DNA of 22,477 nt from a virus, in IMG/VR virus record IMGVR_UViG_3300049431_000007, positions 1 through 22,477 of that record; one strand, 5' to 3'. Below are positions 1 through 8,665 of this stretch, piece after piece. The notes below the pieces were generated by a model. It made no database searches and was not told the DNA's origin. It saw only the letters and a list, made by a program, of their open reading frames with translations. A program made the position numbers and the translations under genes. The first letter of the stretch is position 1, and each line of letters starts with the position of its first letter.

Positions 1-1143
1 TTCACGATTGCTGCTAGACTGGATCTGAACCTGACATCTCTACTGTCGATCTTGAATGTGACACTGTTTGATACTGTCGGCTTCGCTCCTGATCAGTTGA
101 TCTTCAGCTTCATTAAGGTGATCGTAGAGACTTTCACTACTCAGGAAATTGTACAGAAAACGCTGACCAAGCCCAATGTTGCTGATTCGTTCAATGCCAG
201 TGATATTCAGGCCAAGGATGTGTCCAAACCACTATCTGATACTCAGGCATTGTCGGATACCAATGTCAAGGATGTCTTCAAGGTAATCCTTGACAATTAG
301 GCCACAGCTGAAATCATGGTAAAGGATTTTAGTAAAGAATTGCTTGATTTGCAGGAACTTTCAGATGTCAATGTCAAGGATGTGTCCAAACCACTATCAG
401 ATACACAGGCATTATCGGATGTCAATGTCAAGGATGTGTCCAAACCACTATCTGATACACAGGCATTGTCGGATGCCAATGTCAAGGATGTGTCCAAACC
501 AATCCAAGATGATCAGCTGACTGCTGACGGTAATATCAAGGATGTGTCCAAACCAGACTTGGCCGATTCGTTCAATGCCAGTGATATTCAGGCCAAGGAT
601 GTGTCCAAACCACTATCTGATACACAGGCATTGTCGGACGATAATATCAAGGATGTGTCCAAGCCAATTCAGGATACGCAGGCACTGTCGGATACCAATG
701 TCAAGGATGTGTCCAAACCAGACTTGGCCGATTCGTTCAATGCCAGTGAAATGGTTGAAAAGACACCTACGAAATCACTGGCTGATACCAATACAACGAC
801 AGATTCAACTGTCAACTCCTTTACAAAAAGCTTATCTGATGTGGTCAACACAGAAGATGCGATTACTGAATCTGTATTGTCTGCCGGTAGAACACTCGAT
901 GATACGCCTACTATGCAAGATACGCAGGCGAAGACATTTTCGACATCAAAGGAAGACACGACATCGGTTTCAGACACATTTGTGCGTGTTCCTGAAAAGG
1001 GTCTGTCTGACACGAACAGTGCAAATGACTCTGGTGGGTTAGCTGCATCTCCATTTTTTGTCGGGGATGCTTCCGACGGGAACGAAGTCCAGTAGCGGTA
1101 TTGGGAATATACATATCTGGAAGGTGAACAAGTCTTCACTTGA
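1..1143 (+). CDS. Repeat-rich phage virion protein, C-terminal part (amber-recoded)
   Basis: The frame is open from base 1, so the gene starts outside the window; 380 residues are visible. It is read through TAG at 298-300 and 1093-1095 and ends at TGA 1141-1143. About half of it is a tandem array of an 18-19-residue unit (KDVSKPLSDTQALSDxNV type, roughly residues 53-253). The 298-300 TAG falls exactly at unit position 11, where the other units of this type have CAG. After the repeats comes a Ser/Thr/Asp-rich segment, then an aromatic C-terminus (RYWEYTYLEGEQVFT) reached only by reading the second TAG. There is no catalytic motif. It lies upstream of a tail-fibre-like gene and gp8, so a tail or baseplate-associated structural role is inferred. 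The exact family is not recognised. Taken alone, the stretch before the first TAG would look like a separate small ORF with a TTG start at 52. Confidence 0.85.
157..759 (+). repeat. Tandem 54/57-bp coding repeat
   Basis: About eleven in-frame units of 54 or 57 bp encode KDVSKPLSDTQALSDxNV and a variant KDVSKPDLADSFNASDIQA. Units of the first type begin at 214, 268, 322, 376, 430, 484, 595 and 649. Position 11 of these is CAG at 244, 352, 406, 460, 514, 625 and 679, and TAG at 298. The unit length is a multiple of three throughout, so this is protein repeat expansion, not a CRISPR array. Confidence 0.9.
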
Positions 1144-1150
1144 TACACCC

Positions 1151-1157
1151 TTAAATA
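1151..1157 (+). promoter_or_regulatory. Candidate T4-type late promoter box TTAAATA
   Basis: TTAAATA lies in the 66-base gap after the repeat protein and before the 1210 gene. It matches the core of the T4 late promoter consensus TATAAATA. The short core also occurs by chance inside genes, so support is modest. Confidence 0.3.
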
Positions 1158-1167
1158 AATCACATAC

Positions 1168-1186
1168 GGTAGGAATCAATCCTACC
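1168..1186 (+). other. Intergenic hairpin in the leader of the 1210 gene
   Basis: A perfect 7-bp stem (GGTAGGA / TCCTACC) with loop ATCAA lies between the TTAAATA box and the 1210 start codon. No U-run follows, so it is not a standard intrinsic terminator. It may be an mRNA 5' stabilising or processing element. Confidence 0.45.
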
Positions 1187-1209
1187 CAATAACTTCAAAG
1201 GTAAAGAAG

Positions 1210-1671
1210 ATGATTAAAGATAATATCCAAGCCAAAGGTTCGCTGAAAGTTGTTCTTTTTGACGAGAATGGCATTGTCAAGGACAGTCGTGAAATTAACA
1301 ACCTCGTTGTGACGGTTGGTCGTTATTTCATTGCATCGCGTATGGTTGGTACCACTGCTAACACGCCTGCACAGATGACGCATATGGCTATCGGTTCAAG
1401 TGCGACTGCTGCTGCTGCTGCTGATACTACACTCGGTTCGGAACTTGGTCGTGTCGGTCTGACTGGTGCTGCCGGTACTGTTGCTGCTAACTCCAACTCA
1501 GCTGTTTTCACTGCTACTTTCCCTGCCGGTACAGGTACAGGTTCAGTGCAGGAAGCTGGCATTTTCAACGCGGCCAGTGCCGGTGTAATGCTTGCTCGTA
1601 CAACTTTCGGTCTTGTTACAAAAGCTGCTGGCGATAGCCTCGCGATTACTTGGACTGTATCCATCGTCTAA
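1210..1671 (+). CDS. Small tail-fibre-like virion structural protein
   Basis: A 153-residue protein starting at ATG 1210, behind a purine-rich AAAGGTAAAG leader, and ending at TAA followed by a second TAA. The N-terminus (KGSLKVVLFDENGIVKDSRE, then NNLVVTVGRYFIASRM) leads into a Gly/Ala/Thr-rich body. The segments MTHMAIGSSATAAAAADTTL, LGSELGRV and QEAGIFNAASAGVMLARTTF are typical of a widespread phage tail-fibre/structural family, ending in a beta-rich AITWTVSIV. It has no in-frame TAG. It sits 29 bases upstream of the gp8-like gene, probably co-transcribed with it. Assignment to the family rests on recalled motif similarity; its location in the tail is inferred. Confidence 0.8.
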   Translation: MIKDNIQAKGSLKVVLFDENGIVKDSREINNLVVTVGRYFIASRMVGTTANTPAQMTHMAIGSSATAAAAADTTLGSELGRVGLTGAAGTVAANSNSAVFTATFPAGTGTGSVQEAGIFNAASAGVMLARTTFGLVTKAAGDSLAITWTVSIV

Positions 1672-1700
1672 TAATCTCGAACTTACCCAAGGAATAAGAA

Positions 1701-4355
1701 ATGGCTATTTTGAAGCATGGTCTGAAAACGGCGTTTATCGATTCGTTCGTTGATCGAATCCGTACTGGTCAAACTCGGTACTACTATTGCTTGGGTAAGG
1801 TTTCCCCTTGGGAAATCGATGCTATTCCACCTGCCGAATCTGACAGCGAAAGCTATGAAAGATTTGTGCGTGACAACATCATCACGGCGAGACAAGTGGA
1901 TTTCATCGATGTCGGGCGTGTTGCCCGAAGAATTGATTGGGAATTTGGCAAAGCATACGATATGTATGATGACAAGTTCACCGTAGGAGTTTCAGGCGCA
2001 TAGAACTTGGCATCGGCTGATTTCTATGCGATGAACTCAAATTTCAATGTGTACAAGTGCATTTTCAATAACCTTGGACAGCCATCGACTGTCCAGCCAT
2101 TCGGTATTGACTCGCGCCCGATCACTCTAAGTGATGGGTATACATGGAAATATATTTACACTGTAAATCCTTCAGCACGGACAAAGTTCATGACGAAGGA
2201 TTACATTCCGGTTGCCAACCCACTAGACGAAGTTTACTTCCGCCGTGGTTCAATCGGATCTGTCAACATCAAGTCATCCGGTTCGGGTTACAGTAACAAC
2301 GCTTCCATTCTCGTGCAAGGCGATGGCTTCCAAGAAGCCAACCCATACAGCGTTTTCAATGTGACTGTCGAAAATGGTGGATCTGGTTACACCACAACAC
2401 CTACTGTCACTGTTGCTGCTCCATTTGCTTCGTTCATTTCATACGCTAACGGTGTACCTGTTATTCTTGGGCAGTATGTCAAAAATGGTGCTGGTTACTA
2501 TGAAGTAACGCGTGCTGGAACGCTATCATCGACACCTCCGACTCACTTTACCGGTACTGTTGACTATGGCACTGGATTTGCATCTCTGAAGTATGCAGCA
2601 ACGCAGGCGCTTGCAACTGGAATTTTTGATACTGGTAAGCTTGGTTCTGTGTTCCTAACCAATGCTGGCTTTGGATATACCTTCGCTCCTTCAGTGACCA
2701 TCACTGGTGGCGGCGGTACCGGCGCGACCGCGAATACAACGATTGACGATGGTATCGTTCAGGCTGTATAGATCAGCAACCAAGGCACTGGTTACACCAC
2801 TGATCCTACTATTTCCATTCAAGAACCTTATCCGCTTTTCGATTCAGGTGCACCGCTTCCAAATTCGTATATCGTTTTTGTCGCGTCTAGTGCAGGATCG
2901 GCTGGTCAAATTTACAAGTTTTCTGATGTTACCAGTGAACGATACTACCTAGCAACCACTTCAGGTACTTTCAACTCTGCTGGTCCGACTCATACAGCTG
3001 GTACCGTGACAAACGGGACTGTTGCACTCCAGTATCTTGCTACGCGTGCGGTTGGGATTGCAAAACGAGGAGTCGTGACTTCCGTAAGACTGAATGGATA
3101 TGTTAACGAAGTCAAATTACTGACTCCGGGATCTGGATATGTTCAGGCTTCGACTACAGTGACCATCACTGGTGGTGGCGGTACCGGCGCGACAGCATCG
3201 GCAGTTGTTCAGGGCGGTGCAGTTGTCGCTGTCATATTGACTGCACGCGGTAGCAACTACAATGGAAACATCACAGTAACGATCAATGGGGTTGGTACCG
3301 GCGCAACTGCATCTGGTGATGTCGCATATTCATATGGATATGATCTTCCTCCGTCTGCTACAATTTCGGCTCCGAACATTGCAAACGGCATCAACTCTCA
3401 GATCATTGTCGATGCTTTCAAGACAGAAGCAATCGTACAGGCAGTCGTAGTCAATGGTGCAGTAGCAGGGATCAGTATTATCGATGCTGGTGTCGGTTAC
3501 ACTTACGCTACGCTACTGGTTTCAGGCGGTGACGGTAAAGCTATTGTTGAGCCTATCCTAGATTCCGGTAAGAACATAACCGCGTAGTTGAACAATCAAC
3601 TACTTGCAGTTGCAGGTGCTCTGTCTGGTTTCGTTGTCGAGTCTGGTGGATCTGGTTGGGATTCAGGTGTCTCGATTGAAATTTTAGGTGACGGTACCGG
3701 TGCATCTGCACACGCTGAAGTGTCTAACGGTACTATCACGAAAGTAATTCTCGATTCCGAAGGATCTGGGTACTCGTACGCAACGGTCAATGCGATTGGG
3801 TTTGGTATTGGTGCGGAGATTCGTGTAATTTTGGCACCACCAAAAGGTCACGGTGCAGAACCTGTAAACGAATTCTTCTCGGATGCAGTGTCTTTTTACA
3901 GCACATTTTCGAGTGAGACTAACCAAGGCATTGCCGTAAACAACGACTATCGCCAAGTTTCGATCATGAAAAGCCCATTGAAATTCGGTGGGGAAATGCG
4001 GTTGTTCCAAGATCAACTGGGTAGCACATGCTATTTGCTTGGTACTAACTACAGCAATACCAACTTACTGAGAGATGAAATTCTCACGAGAACTCAAGAT
4101 GGCAAGCGTGTAAGAGTAGTCGCGATTGATGGTAGCAACATTTTAGTGTTGCCGGTTGATCAGATGGAAGTTGCTATCACTGACAACTTCTAGTATCAGG
4201 TTTCTGGTGTCACATACTCGTTCACGATCAATACGATTGCCGAACCTAGCATTGATAAGTATTCTGGTAGTTTGATTTTCTTTGACAATCTTGCTCCATT
4301 CAACTTCTCAGCTCAGCAGAATGTAGCCGTAAAAACCACAGTTAATTTCGGATGA
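1701..4355 (+). CDS. 8: Baseplate wedge subunit, T4 gp8-like, enlarged and amber-recoded
   Basis: An 884-residue protein from ATG 1701 (leader AAGGAATAAG) to TGA 4353-4355, read through TAG at 2001, 2769, 3585 and 4191 (codons 101, 357, 629, 831). The N-terminal ~175 residues are gp8-like: RTGQTRYYYCLGKVSPWEID, FYAMNSNFNVYKCIFNN, then SDGYTWKYIYTVNPSAR and TKDYIPVANPLDE. The C-terminus (VSIMKSPLKFGGEMRL, and after the last TAG SGSLIFFDNLAPF) matches the gp8 tail end. T4 gp8 is about 334 residues; the excess is a central array of Gly-rich beta repeats (GSGYTTTPTVTV, TITGGGGTGATA). In T4, gp8 is a structural subunit of the baseplate wedge. Without TAG decoding the gene would fall into five pieces in one frame, with no in-frame TAA or TGA between them. 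Confidence 0.88.
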
Positions 4356-4361
4356 TAAATA
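4355..4361 (+). promoter_or_regulatory. Candidate T4-type late promoter (GATAAATA)
   Basis: ATAAATA, preceded by G at 4354, overlaps the gp8 stop codon. It ends 28 bases before the fibre start codon, the same distance as the identical box at 18589-18596 before the other long fibre gene. It matches T4 late consensus TATAAATA at 7 of 8 positions. By T4 spacing, transcription would begin near 4367. Confidence 0.5.
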
Positions 4362-4384
4362 CCCTAAAGAATTTTAGGGTTTTG
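4362..4384 (+). terminator. Intrinsic terminator / RBS-sequestering hairpin
   Basis: The stem CCCTAAA (4362-4368) and TTTAGGG (4373-4379) with loop GAAT is followed by TTTTG, a short Rho-independent terminator for read-through from gp8. The 3' arm contains AGGG, the likely Shine-Dalgarno for ATG 4389. Transcripts crossing the hairpin would therefore hide the ribosome site. Transcripts starting at the promoter immediately before it would lack most of the 5' arm. Confidence 0.6.
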
Positions 4385-4388
4385 ATTC

Positions 4389-7300
4389 ATGGCGACGATT
4401 ACACTTCGGCAGGCTAAAGGTGCACCACTAACTATTTCAGAAGTCGATGCCAATTTCAGTTCCCTGAAAATTGGCGCAGACATCGCAGAAGCTGGTACCA
4501 ATGCCAATACTGCAAACACGCTTGTCAAGCGTGATGCTACTGGTAACTTCTCAGCTGGCACGATCACGGCCAGCCTACTTGGTAATGCCTCTACTGCTAC
4601 CACGGCAGTGAACGCAACAAACATCACAACTGCTGAAGATGCTGCTACCAACACTTCGTACTATCCGGTATTTCAAACTGGGATCAACGGTACGAACCCA
4701 CTGAAGACAACTTCAACAAAGTTTACTTTCAATCCCAGCACCGGCACTCTAACTGCATCCAATCTTGCTGGCTCTGGTTCCGCTATTACAGGATTGAATG
4801 CCGATAACCTTGCCTCTGGCACCGTTCCAGCTTCAAGGCTGACTGGTACCTATGGTATTAGCATTACGGGCAACGCAGCGACTGCCACGGCCTTACAAAC
4901 AGCTCGTACGATCTCTTTGTCTGGTGATGTCACCGGTTCCGTTTCTTTCAATGGTACGGCCAATGCTGATATCGTCGCAACTATTCAGCCTAACTCGGTT
5001 GCCCTTGGCGCAGACACGACTGGTAACTATGTTGCAACCGTGTCTGGCACCGCTGATCAAGTTCTGGTTTCTGGTGCTGCTGGTGAAGGTACTGCAACTG
5101 TTCTCTCATTACCACAGAGTATTGCGACGACAAGTTCGCCTACATTTGCTAATGTCTCTGCTACGAGTAATCCATCTGCACCGAATCATTTGGTAAACAG
5201 AGATTTCTACTACCGCCAAATCTGGAAAGATCCGGTTCGCGTAGCAGCTACTGTTAACATCAACCTCGCAGCACCGGGCACGGCTATCGACTCGGTTACT
5301 CTAGCTGTTGGTGAAAGTTTCTTGGCACCGTTCCAGACGACTGCCAGTGAAAACGGCATCTATGTTTTCAACGGATCAGCTGTTCCTGCTACGCGTAGAG
5401 TAGATGCTGATACTTCTGCAAAGGTTGTCGGTGGTACGCGTGTCCATGTTATGGAAGGTGCTAACTTTTCTGATACGCAATGGGTATTGATTACTAATAA
5501 CCCAATCACCCTTGGTACAACTGCCCTTGTATTCTCCGAGTCACTTTCTCAGGAAACTCGCGGTATTGCTCAACTTGCAAATGTCAATGGTATCATCACT
5601 AGAACAGGTCTTGGTTCTTTCGTTGCCAGAACACTTGCAGTTGCTGGATCTGGCCTGACTATCACTAATGCTGATGGCGTTGCCGGTAACCCAACAATCA
5701 CTTCCAATGCAACTTCGGCAAACACCGCCAACACGATTGTATTGCGCGATGCTACTGGTAACTTCTCAGCTGGTACAATCACAGCCAACCTAACTGGTGT
5801 GGCACTTAATGCGACCAATGTCAACATCATTTCGGATGTTGCGGCTGGTGACAAGTTCGTAACATTCGTGGATCTTCAGACTGGATTTGAAGACCTCAAG
5901 ACAAATGTCAACTTGAAATACAACTCAGGTACTGGACAGTTTTCGATTCCAAATATCCTGACAACCGGTAATGTGACTGTCGGCGGTAACTTGGTCGTTA
6001 ACGGTACAACCACAACTGTCAATAGCACAACTGTAACTATTGACGATCCAGTCTTTACGGTTGGCGGTGATACTCCTCCTGCTACCGATGACAACAAGGA
6101 TCGTGGTATCGAATTCAGATACCACAATGGAACTACTGCCAAGCTAGGGTTCTTCGGTTTCGATGACTCTACGGGGTTCATGACTTTCATTCCAGATGCA
6201 GTCAATACAGCTGAAGTGTTCTCTGGCGCTGTCGGCGTACTGGATGTTCAAAGAATTACAGGTTCAGCTGCAACGCTGACAACTCCTCGCACGATCACAC
6301 TTGCTGGCGATGTTGCCGGTTCCGCTTCATTTGATGGTTCGAGCAACATTACGATCACTGCTACTGTACAGCCTGACTCGGTTGCTCTTGGCACCGATAC
6401 GACTGGTAACTATGTTGCTACGGCTAGTGTATCCGGTGTAGGTTTGACTGGATCAGCTACTGGTGAAGGCTCTACATTCACAGTAACCAGCAACGCAACT
6501 TCAGCAAACACATCAAACACAATCGTTTCTCGTGATGCTTCCGGTAACTTTGCAGCTGGTACTATTAGTGCGAATTTGAACGGCAACGCGTCTACTGCTA
6601 CTGCTACTGTTGCTACTGTTACTGGCACCAACTCTACTGAACTTGTCCGTGGTAATATGGCGGATAACGATCAGTTTAGAATTCTCGTAGGCGGCACCGC
6701 AACAAATGCTGGTTTTGTAGAATTTGCAACATCAGATGATGGCACTGAGCCTATGTTCTTTAGGCAATACACTGGTGAAACATTTACCACTGTAGTCAGA
6801 ACCGCTACTATTCTGGGCGCATCTGGGGAAACATCTTTCCCCGTGATTGTAACAGCTCCAACATTTCAAGGTGCTCTTACAGGTAACGCGTCAACTGCTA
6901 CTACACTACAGACTGCCAGAAACGTCTCGATCACTGGTAATGCTGCCGCTGCCGCTGTATCCTTCAATGGCTCTGGTGATGTGGTTCTCAATGTCACATC
7001 ACTGACTGCTGGTGGCTTGACTGGAACAATCCCATCCGGTGTTCTTGGCAACTCGACTGCATTTGTTGGTACAACTGCAATTGCATTGAACCGTGCATCT
7101 GCTAACCAAGCACTGACTGGTATTTCTTCGGTTGCACTTCCGGGTGCTACTTCAGGTACCATCACGCTGACACCGACTTCTGTTGCTGGTACCACGACGA
7201 TCACATTGCCTGCCACAACAGGCACGCTGATCACTTCAGGTGATACCGGTACCGTAACGAGCACGATGATCCTTGACGGGACAATTGTTAACGCAGACAT

Positions 7301-8312
7301 CAACGCTGCCGCTGGTATCGTTGATACCAAGCTTGCTACAATCGCAACTGCTGGTAAGGTAGCTAATACTGCCACGACTGCAACATCAGCTAACACCGCC
7401 AACGCAATTGTTGCTAGAAATGCTTCCGGTAATTTTGATGCAAATTCGATTACTTTGGTAGGTGATATCGATGTTAACGGCGGCGATATTTCTACCACAT
7501 CGTCAATCACCACAATTTTTGCGAATGCGCAAGTATCTTCTTTATATCTTGGTCCTCTTGGAACAACTGCTGTACCAGCTACTCATTTTATTGATATTGG
7601 TGCTGCACAGATGGCATCTGGTAAGATAAAAAATGTAACCATCGGTGCGAATGGGGTTGCTGGTTCTACAACAATTGTAGATATTGGACCACTTGCAACC
7701 GCAGCATCGACTATAAACCTAAGAGGTAATACAAACCTACAGGCAGGTAGAGTATTCGCATTCTCGGGTGCTACTTCAGGTACCATCACGCTGACACCGA
7801 CTGCTGTTGCTGGTACTACGACTCTGACACTACCTGCGACTTCGGGTACGCTGATCACTTCCGGTGATACCGGTACAGTGACAAGCACGATGATCCTTGA
7901 CGGGACAATCGTCAATGCCGACATCAATGCTGCTGCTGGGATTGTTGATACGAAATTGGCAACAATCACTACTACTGGTAAAGTTGCAAACACTGCAACT
8001 ACAGCAACCTCGGCCAATTCAGCTAATGCGATTGTATCAAGAGATGCTTCTGGTAACTTCTCAGCTGGTACGATCACGGCCAGCTTGAACGGTAACGCAA
8101 ATACAGCAACCTCGGCAACGACAGCAACTACCGCTACGACAGCAACTAACCAGTCTGGCGGTACGGTAAGTGCTACTACAGGTTCTTTCTCGACTTCGCT
8201 GACGGCTCCTACGGTTGCAGCGTCTGTAAATAACACAACAGTAGCAACCACAGAATTTGCTAATCGCGCTGCCATTGATGCCGCCGTAGCACTCGCAATC
8301 GCTTTAGGATAA
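4389..8312 (+). CDS. Long tail fibre protein
   Basis: A 1307-residue protein without signal or membrane segments. The N-terminus (TITLRQAKGAPLTISEVDAN) is a phage-fibre attachment-type segment, also present in diverged form at the start of the 18624 fibre. The shaft is made of NFSAGTITA / NASTATT repeats. Residues about 266-382 form a module known from many fibres (NRDFYYRQIWKDPVRVAAT ... LITNNPITLGTTALVF). Residues about 532-619 form another (VNGTTTTVNSTTVTIDD ... GIEFRYHNGTTAKLGFFGFD). The C-terminus has NNTTVATTEFANRAAIDAAV. It contains a ~300-bp internal duplication. There is no TAG in 1308 codons, unlike neighbouring genes. It ends TAA, six bases before the next ATG. Probable role: host attachment as a trimeric fibre; the receptor is unknown. 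Confidence 0.88.
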   Translation: MATITLRQAKGAPLTISEVDANFSSLKIGADIAEAGTNANTANTLVKRDATGNFSAGTITASLLGNASTATTAVNATNITTAEDAATNTSYYPVFQTGINGTNPLKTTSTKFTFNPSTGTLTASNLAGSGSAITGLNADNLASGTVPASRLTGTYGISITGNAATATALQTARTISLSGDVTGSVSFNGTANADIVATIQPNSVALGADTTGNYVATVSGTADQVLVSGAAGEGTATVLSLPQSIATTSSPTFANVSATSNPSAPNHLVNRDFYYRQIWKDPVRVAATVNINLAAPGTAIDSVTLAVGESFLAPFQTTASENGIYVFNGSAVPATRRVDADTSAKVVGGTRVHVMEGANFSDTQWVLITNNPITLGTTALVFSESLSQETRGIAQLANVNGIITRTGLGSFVARTLAVAGSGLTITNADGVAGNPTITSNATSANTANTIVLRDATGNFSAGTITANLTGVALNATNVNIISDVAAGDKFVTFVDLQTGFEDLKTNVNLKYNSGTGQFSIPNILTTGNVTVGGNLVVNGTTTTVNSTTVTIDDPVFTVGGDTPPATDDNKDRGIEFRYHNGTTAKLGFFGFDDSTGFMTFIPDAVNTAEVFSGAVGVLDVQRITGSAATLTTPRTITLAGDVAGSASFDGSSNITITATVQPDSVALGTDTTGNYVATASVSGVGLTGSATGEGSTFTVTSNATSANTSNTIVSRDASGNFAAGTISANLNGNASTATATVATVTGTNSTELVRGNMADNDQFRILVGGTATNAGFVEFATSDDGTEPMFFRQYTGETFTTVVRTATILGASGETSFPVIVTAPTFQGALTGNASTATTLQTARNVSITGNAAAAAVSFNGSGDVVLNVTSLTAGGLTGTIPSGVLGNSTAFVGTTAIALNRASANQALTGISSVALPGATSGTITLTPTSVAGTTTITLPATTGTLITSGDTGTVTSTMILDGTIVNADINAAAGIVDTKLATIATAGKVANTATTATSANTANAIVARNASGNFDANSITLVGDIDVNGGDISTTSSITTIFANAQVSSLYLGPLGTTAVPATHFIDIGAAQMASGKIKNVTIGANGVAGSTTIVDIGPLATAASTINLRGNTNLQAGRVFAFSGATSGTITLTPTAVAGTTTLTLPATSGTLITSGDTGTVTSTMILDGTIVNADINAAAGIVDTKLATITTTGKVANTATTATSANSANAIVSRDASGNFSAGTITASLNGNANTATSATTATTATTATNQSGGTVSATTGSFSTSLTAPTVAASVNNTTVATTEFANRAAIDAAVALAIALG
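7141..7440 (+). repeat. Internal direct repeat, copy 1
   Basis: About 300 bp encoding GATSGTITLTPTSVAGTTT through DGTIVNADINAAAGIVDTKL. It recurs 624 bases downstream with few changes and keeps the reading frame. Boundaries are approximate, judged by eye. Confidence 0.8.
7765..8064 (+). repeat. Internal direct repeat, copy 2
   Basis: Second copy of the 7141 repeat at a constant offset of 624 bases (208 codons). The core (SGDTGTVTSTMILDGTIVNA) is identical at the protein level; the flanks diverge. This is consistent with fibre-shaft growth by recombination. Confidence 0.8.
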
Positions 8313-8318
8313 TATAAC

Positions 8319-8651
8319 ATGGCAAACGCATTTTTGAGAAAAACAAGTAGGGCAATTGGAACTACACCTGTTACGGTTGGTGGCTATACTGTAGCCGCTG
8401 CAACACAGGTGACGGTTATCGGACTCTCTGTTTCAAACATTACAGCATCACCGCTGACAGTCACAGTTAACCATTCCGATGGCACAAACTTGACAAGTCT
8501 TGTGAAGACTGCTCCTATCCCAGTTGGGTCTTCACTCGTGGTTATCGGCGGTGATCAGAAGCTGGTACTGCAAAGTGGTGACTCGGTTCAGGTCACAGCT
8601 TCGGTCGCGTCCGGTGTCGATGTTGTTATGTCTGTGCTTGAAATTACCTAA
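8319..8651 (+). CDS. Small virion structural protein (unknown family)
   Basis: A 110-residue, Thr/Val-rich, probably all-beta protein: MANAFLRKTSRAIGTTPVTV, then GYTVAAATQVTVIGLSVSNI, and a C-terminus with VQVTASVASGVDVVMSVLEIT. It starts at ATG 8319 after AGGATAATATAAC. It ends at TAA immediately followed by TAG (TAATAG), a tandem stop that would be redundant in the standard code. Small proteins of this style commonly sit beside phage fibre genes as structural or decoration proteins. I recognise the style, not a named family. It has no cysteines, signal peptide or catalytic motif. Confidence 0.7.
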   Translation: MANAFLRKTSRAIGTTPVTVGGYTVAAATQVTVIGLSVSNITASPLTVTVNHSDGTNLTSLVKTAPIPVGSSLVVIGGDQKLVLQSGDSVQVTASVASGVDVVMSVLEIT

Positions 8652-8665
8652 TAGGTTGATTTGAT

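Noticed and set aside
157-759. CRISPR-like array (regular repeats near the left edge).
   Set aside because: Units are contiguous, multiples of three and encode a continuous protein repeat with no spacers.
669-1163. Minus-strand open frame of 164 codons opposite the repeat protein.
   Set aside because: Its sequence is the antisense of the repeat array and has no independent support.
6866-8320. Long open frames on the minus strand across the tail fibre (215 and 245 codons).
   Set aside because: They are antisense shadows of a Thr/Ala/Gly-rich gene with low-complexity composition, with no ribosome sites or recognisable domains.
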